This document shows, in pieces, positions 62,206 through 64,000 of a stretch of DNA of 64,000 nt. The notes beneath the pieces are model-generated. The model did no database searches and was not told where the DNA came from. It saw only the letters and a program-made list of their open reading frames with translations. Source of the DNA: Phytohabitans houttuyneae (GTDB taxonomy: Bacteria > Actinomycetota > Actinomycetes > Mycobacteriales > Micromonosporaceae); NCBI RefSeq assembly GCF_011764425.1, contig NZ_BLPF01000003.1, positions 186,001-250,000 of the forward strand, read 5' to 3'. Made by a program: the position numbers and the translations under genes. The first letter of the stretch is position 1; the number at the start of each line of letters is the position of its first letter.

Positions 62206-62263
62206 CCGGATCTGGTTTGGGTTGTGTCCTTGAAACGGTCACGCCGGCCTGGCGTCGAAAGGT

Positions 62264-63451
62264 CTAGCGGGCGGGAGCGGTGGCTACCGCGGCGAGGCCG
62301 TCCGTGACCCGAAGGCCGTCGGTCGCGGCGCCGCGCATGTTCACGTAGCCGGCGATGCGGCGGTGGATGCGGGCGTAGTCGTCCGCGCGGTCGCCGCCGC
62401 CGTTTTTGGCCGTGGTCAGGTCGACCAGCCGCACCGCCGGGTAGTAGTCCATGAAGATCGGCCGCACCTCGACCGCGGTGACCTTCCAGCTGCGGGGCGC
62501 CACCTCGGTGAACGTGAAGGTGGGCAGCACCGAGTCGGCGGTGTTCTCCGGCGAGCCGTCCTGGAAGCGGACCAGGAGGTTGCCGAGCCCGTACGCCACC
62601 CACTTGTCGCCGATCTTCTCGAACGGCTGCACCACGTGGGCGTGCATCCCGATGATCAGGTCGATGTCCGGGCTGGCCAGCAGCTTCTTGGCGAGCCCGA
62701 GCTGGCCGATGTCCGCCTCGTTCATGTACTCGGTGCCCCAGTGCAGCGACGCGATGACGATCTCCGCGCCCGCGGCGCGGGCGCGCTTCGCCTCGGCCAG
62801 GATGGCCTTCGGGTCGATGAGGTTGGCGATCCAGGCCTGTCCGGGTGGGCGGTCGATGCCGTTGAAGCTGAACGTGTACGACAGCTGCGCGACCGTGACA
62901 CCGCGCACGTCGAACACGTTCGGCATGCTCGACTCCCGGGCCGAGCGGGCCGAGCCGGTGTGGCGCAGTCCCACCCGGTCGAGGTGGTCGAGCGTGCGGG
63001 CGACGCCCTCGGCCCCGTAGTCGAGCGTGTGGTTGGAGGCGGTGGAGCAGGTGTCGAAGCCGGTCGCGGCCGCGGCGTCGGCGAGCTCCACCGGCGAGTT
63101 GAAGATCGGAAAGCCGGTGAACGGGCCCTGCTCCGGCCCGAGTGGCTGCTCGACGTGGCACACCGCGAGGTCCGCTGCCTGGATCGGCGGCACGATCGCC
63201 GCCATGATCTGCCCGAAGTCGTACCCGGACTCGCCCGCCGCCCGCGCGTCCGCCTTCGCCTGCGCGACCAGCGCCGGCTGGACGAACAGGTCGCCCGCCG
63301 CCGCCACGGTCAGCCGCGTCGGCCGTGCCGGGGTGGGCGAGGCCGTCGGCTCTGCGGTGCCGGCCTCCCGCGTGCCGTCGCCGCAGGCGGGGAGGAGCAG
63401 GATGACGGCGATGGAACCGATCACGCAGGACTTACCTCGCATACCCGGCAT
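62264..63451 (-). CDS. CapA-family (PGA_cap) lipoprotein
   Basis: 395 residues from the ATG at 63451 (another at 63442). The signal peptide ends in a lipobox (LLLPACGDG). The body is a metallophosphatase-like CapA domain: LTVAAAGDLFVQPAL, AVCHVEQPLGP, GFDTCSTASNHTLDYGAEGV, VIASLHWGTEYMNEADIGQL, DLIIGMHAHVVQPFEKIGDK and GLGNLLVRFQDG. In Bacillus CapA takes part in poly-gamma-glutamate export, but stand-alone actinobacterial copies have no proven role. No capBC genes are nearby. Confidence 0.9.
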   Translation of the reverse strand: MPGMRGKSCVIGSIAVILLLPACGDGTREAGTAEPTASPTPARPTRLTVAAAGDLFVQPALVAQAKADARAAGESGYDFGQIMAAIVPPIQAADLAVCHVEQPLGPEQGPFTGFPIFNSPVELADAAAATGFDTCSTASNHTLDYGAEGVARTLDHLDRVGLRHTGSARSARESSMPNVFDVRGVTVAQLSYTFSFNGIDRPPGQAWIANLIDPKAILAEAKRARAAGAEIVIASLHWGTEYMNEADIGQLGLAKKLLASPDIDLIIGMHAHVVQPFEKIGDKWVAYGLGNLLVRFQDGSPENTADSVLPTFTFTEVAPRSWKVTAVEVRPIFMDYYPAVRLVDLTTAKNGGGDRADDYARIHRRIAGYVNMRGAATDGLRVTDGLAAVATAPAR

Positions 63452-63532
63452 TGTGGGTGCACTGTGGCGGCTCGCGGGCCAGATCGGTGAAAGCGCTCCT
63501 CGGCGCGCCCGAGCGGGATATAGGGGCGCCCG

Positions 63533-64000
63533 GTGACCACGCCGCCGTGGGACCGGCTGCACCACGCGTACGGGCCGGCGACCGAGGTGCCCGCCTGGCT
63601 CGCCGCGCTGCGCGACCCCGACCCCGAGGCCAGGCGCGCGGCGCGGCAGTCGCTGTCCGGCTCGATCTACCACCAGGGCACCCGGTGGCCGGCGAGCGCG
63701 TACGCGGTACCCGCGCTTGTCGACCTCGTCGACGACCCGGCCACGCCGGACCGGGCCTGGGCGCTCGACCTGCTGCGCGGCGTGGCGATCGGCGACCTCC
63801 GCGACGACCAGCTGCCGTTCGCGCCGGAGGTGGCCTTCCGCGACGCGGCCGGGGTCACCGCCGCCGACGCCGACATGATCGCGCGCGGGCTCTTCGACGG
63901 CGACGGCCTCGACGACGAGGACGGCGACCTCGTCGAGCTCGCCGACGCGGTGGTGGTGTGGTGGGCGGCGCGGGCGTTCGACGCGGCGGCCGGGCACGTC
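63533..64000 (+). CDS. HEAT-repeat-like protein, C-terminus beyond window
   Basis: A frame from the GTG at 63533 runs off the right edge: TTPPWDRLHHAYGPATEVPA, WLAALRDPDPEARRAARQSL, VPALVDLVDDPATPDRAWAL, then DGDGLDDEDGDLVELADAVV. The paired helices with D-P and R-A-A spacing look like HEAT repeats. It is divergent from the CapA-like gene. Function unknown. Confidence 0.75.
   Translation, partial: MTTPPWDRLHHAYGPATEVPAWLAALRDPDPEARRAARQSLSGSIYHQGTRWPASAYAVPALVDLVDDPATPDRAWALDLLRGVAIGDLRDDQLPFAPEVAFRDAAGVTAADADMIARGLFDGDGLDDEDGDLVELADAVVVWWAARAFDAAAGHV

Larger units (their letters stand above)
61583..62236. mobile_element. Non-coding element bounded by inverted family-1 repeats
   Basis: Family-1 repeats lie in opposite orientation at 61615-61671 and 62149-62205. 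Similarity continues outward on both sides (CTCAAAGGATCCAGCCCAAA against TTCAAGGACACAACCCAAAC), giving imperfect terminal inverted repeats of about 88 bases. The roughly 480-base centre is lower in GC than its surroundings, encodes nothing I recognise and holds a 22-bp perfect hairpin. It may be a MITE-like or decayed element. Confidence 0.55.

Noticed and set aside
62264-63451. A poly-gamma-glutamate capsule operon
   Set aside because: Only the CapA-like gene is present; capB and capC equivalents are absent.

Overview
The window is very GC-rich (about 73%) with dense genes, frequent GTG starts, many 4-bp GTGA/ATGA gene overlaps, SARP regulators, an F420-type oxidoreductase, a class F sortase and an SCO7613-like giant membrane protein. 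This points to a filamentous actinomycete, probably Micromonosporaceae. That placement is an inference from gene content and style; no rRNA or other marker gene is present. I see no tRNA, rRNA, CRISPR array or biosynthetic gene cluster.

Layout. 1-5.2 kb: a cut-off lipoprotein gene, a MarR regulator, a decayed acyltransferase, a small P-loop kinase, a YdeP-type molybdopterin oxidoreductase and an SDR. 5.2-9.1 kb: a SoxR/Ca2+-H+ antiporter operon with a near-perfect SoxR box, facing an AbfB-domain surface protein, then a CBM2-like protein and a DUF3626 protein. 9.1-17.5 kb: a SARP regulator split by an in-frame amber codon, a CopZ-like chaperone, a divergent peptidoglycan-recycling pair (AmiE/YbbE-like serine hydrolase and NamZ/DUF1343), a small secreted protein and a carbamoylase with a late frameshift. 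17.5-18.1 kb is a repeat-rich gap. 18.1-30.3 kb: a methyltransferase facing an SRPBCC/ArsR pair across palindromic operators, lipoproteins, a second SARP with a DUF4242 partner, a serine-protease homologue lacking two catalytic residues, a TAP-like hydrolase, an S66 peptidase, a TPR protein, an F420-type oxidoreductase and a CBM2-metalloprotease.

30.5-37 kb: the SCO7613-like protein; an arsenic/chromate module (ArsR-ArsC fusion with a perfect palindromic operator, a VOC protein, ChrA); a methyltransferase. 37-41 kb: an ECF-sigma operon ending in a NodB-GT2 fusion that probably makes or modifies an exopolysaccharide. 41-44 kb: a sortase F locus with two paralogous surface proteins and a STAS protein. 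44-47 kb: a MASE1-GAF-SpoIIE phosphatase-HATPase signalling protein. 46.8-50.7 kb: remains of an IS5-family element beside a membrane-anchored P-loop NTPase with a long Sel1/TPR-like repeat array and a translationally coupled 81-aa partner. This is the best candidate here for an undescribed (possibly conflict or signalling) system. 51.6-54.9 kb: a SulP transporter, a small membrane protein and a 0.7 kb gene desert. 54.9-59.4 kb: an ECF sigma/anti-sigma/ABC exporter operon carrying three apparent frameshifts. 59.4-64 kb: a coupled GNAT and coiled-coil membrane protein, a roughly 650-bp repeat-bounded non-coding element, a CapA-like lipoprotein and a cut-off HEAT-repeat gene.

Two themes run across the window. 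First, short repeats and long hairpins sit at gene 3' ends. Second, several otherwise intact genes carry single-base lesions; four single-base frameshifts look like one missing base, three of them in or beside G/C runs. Those lesions may be real decay or assembly error and should be checked against reads.
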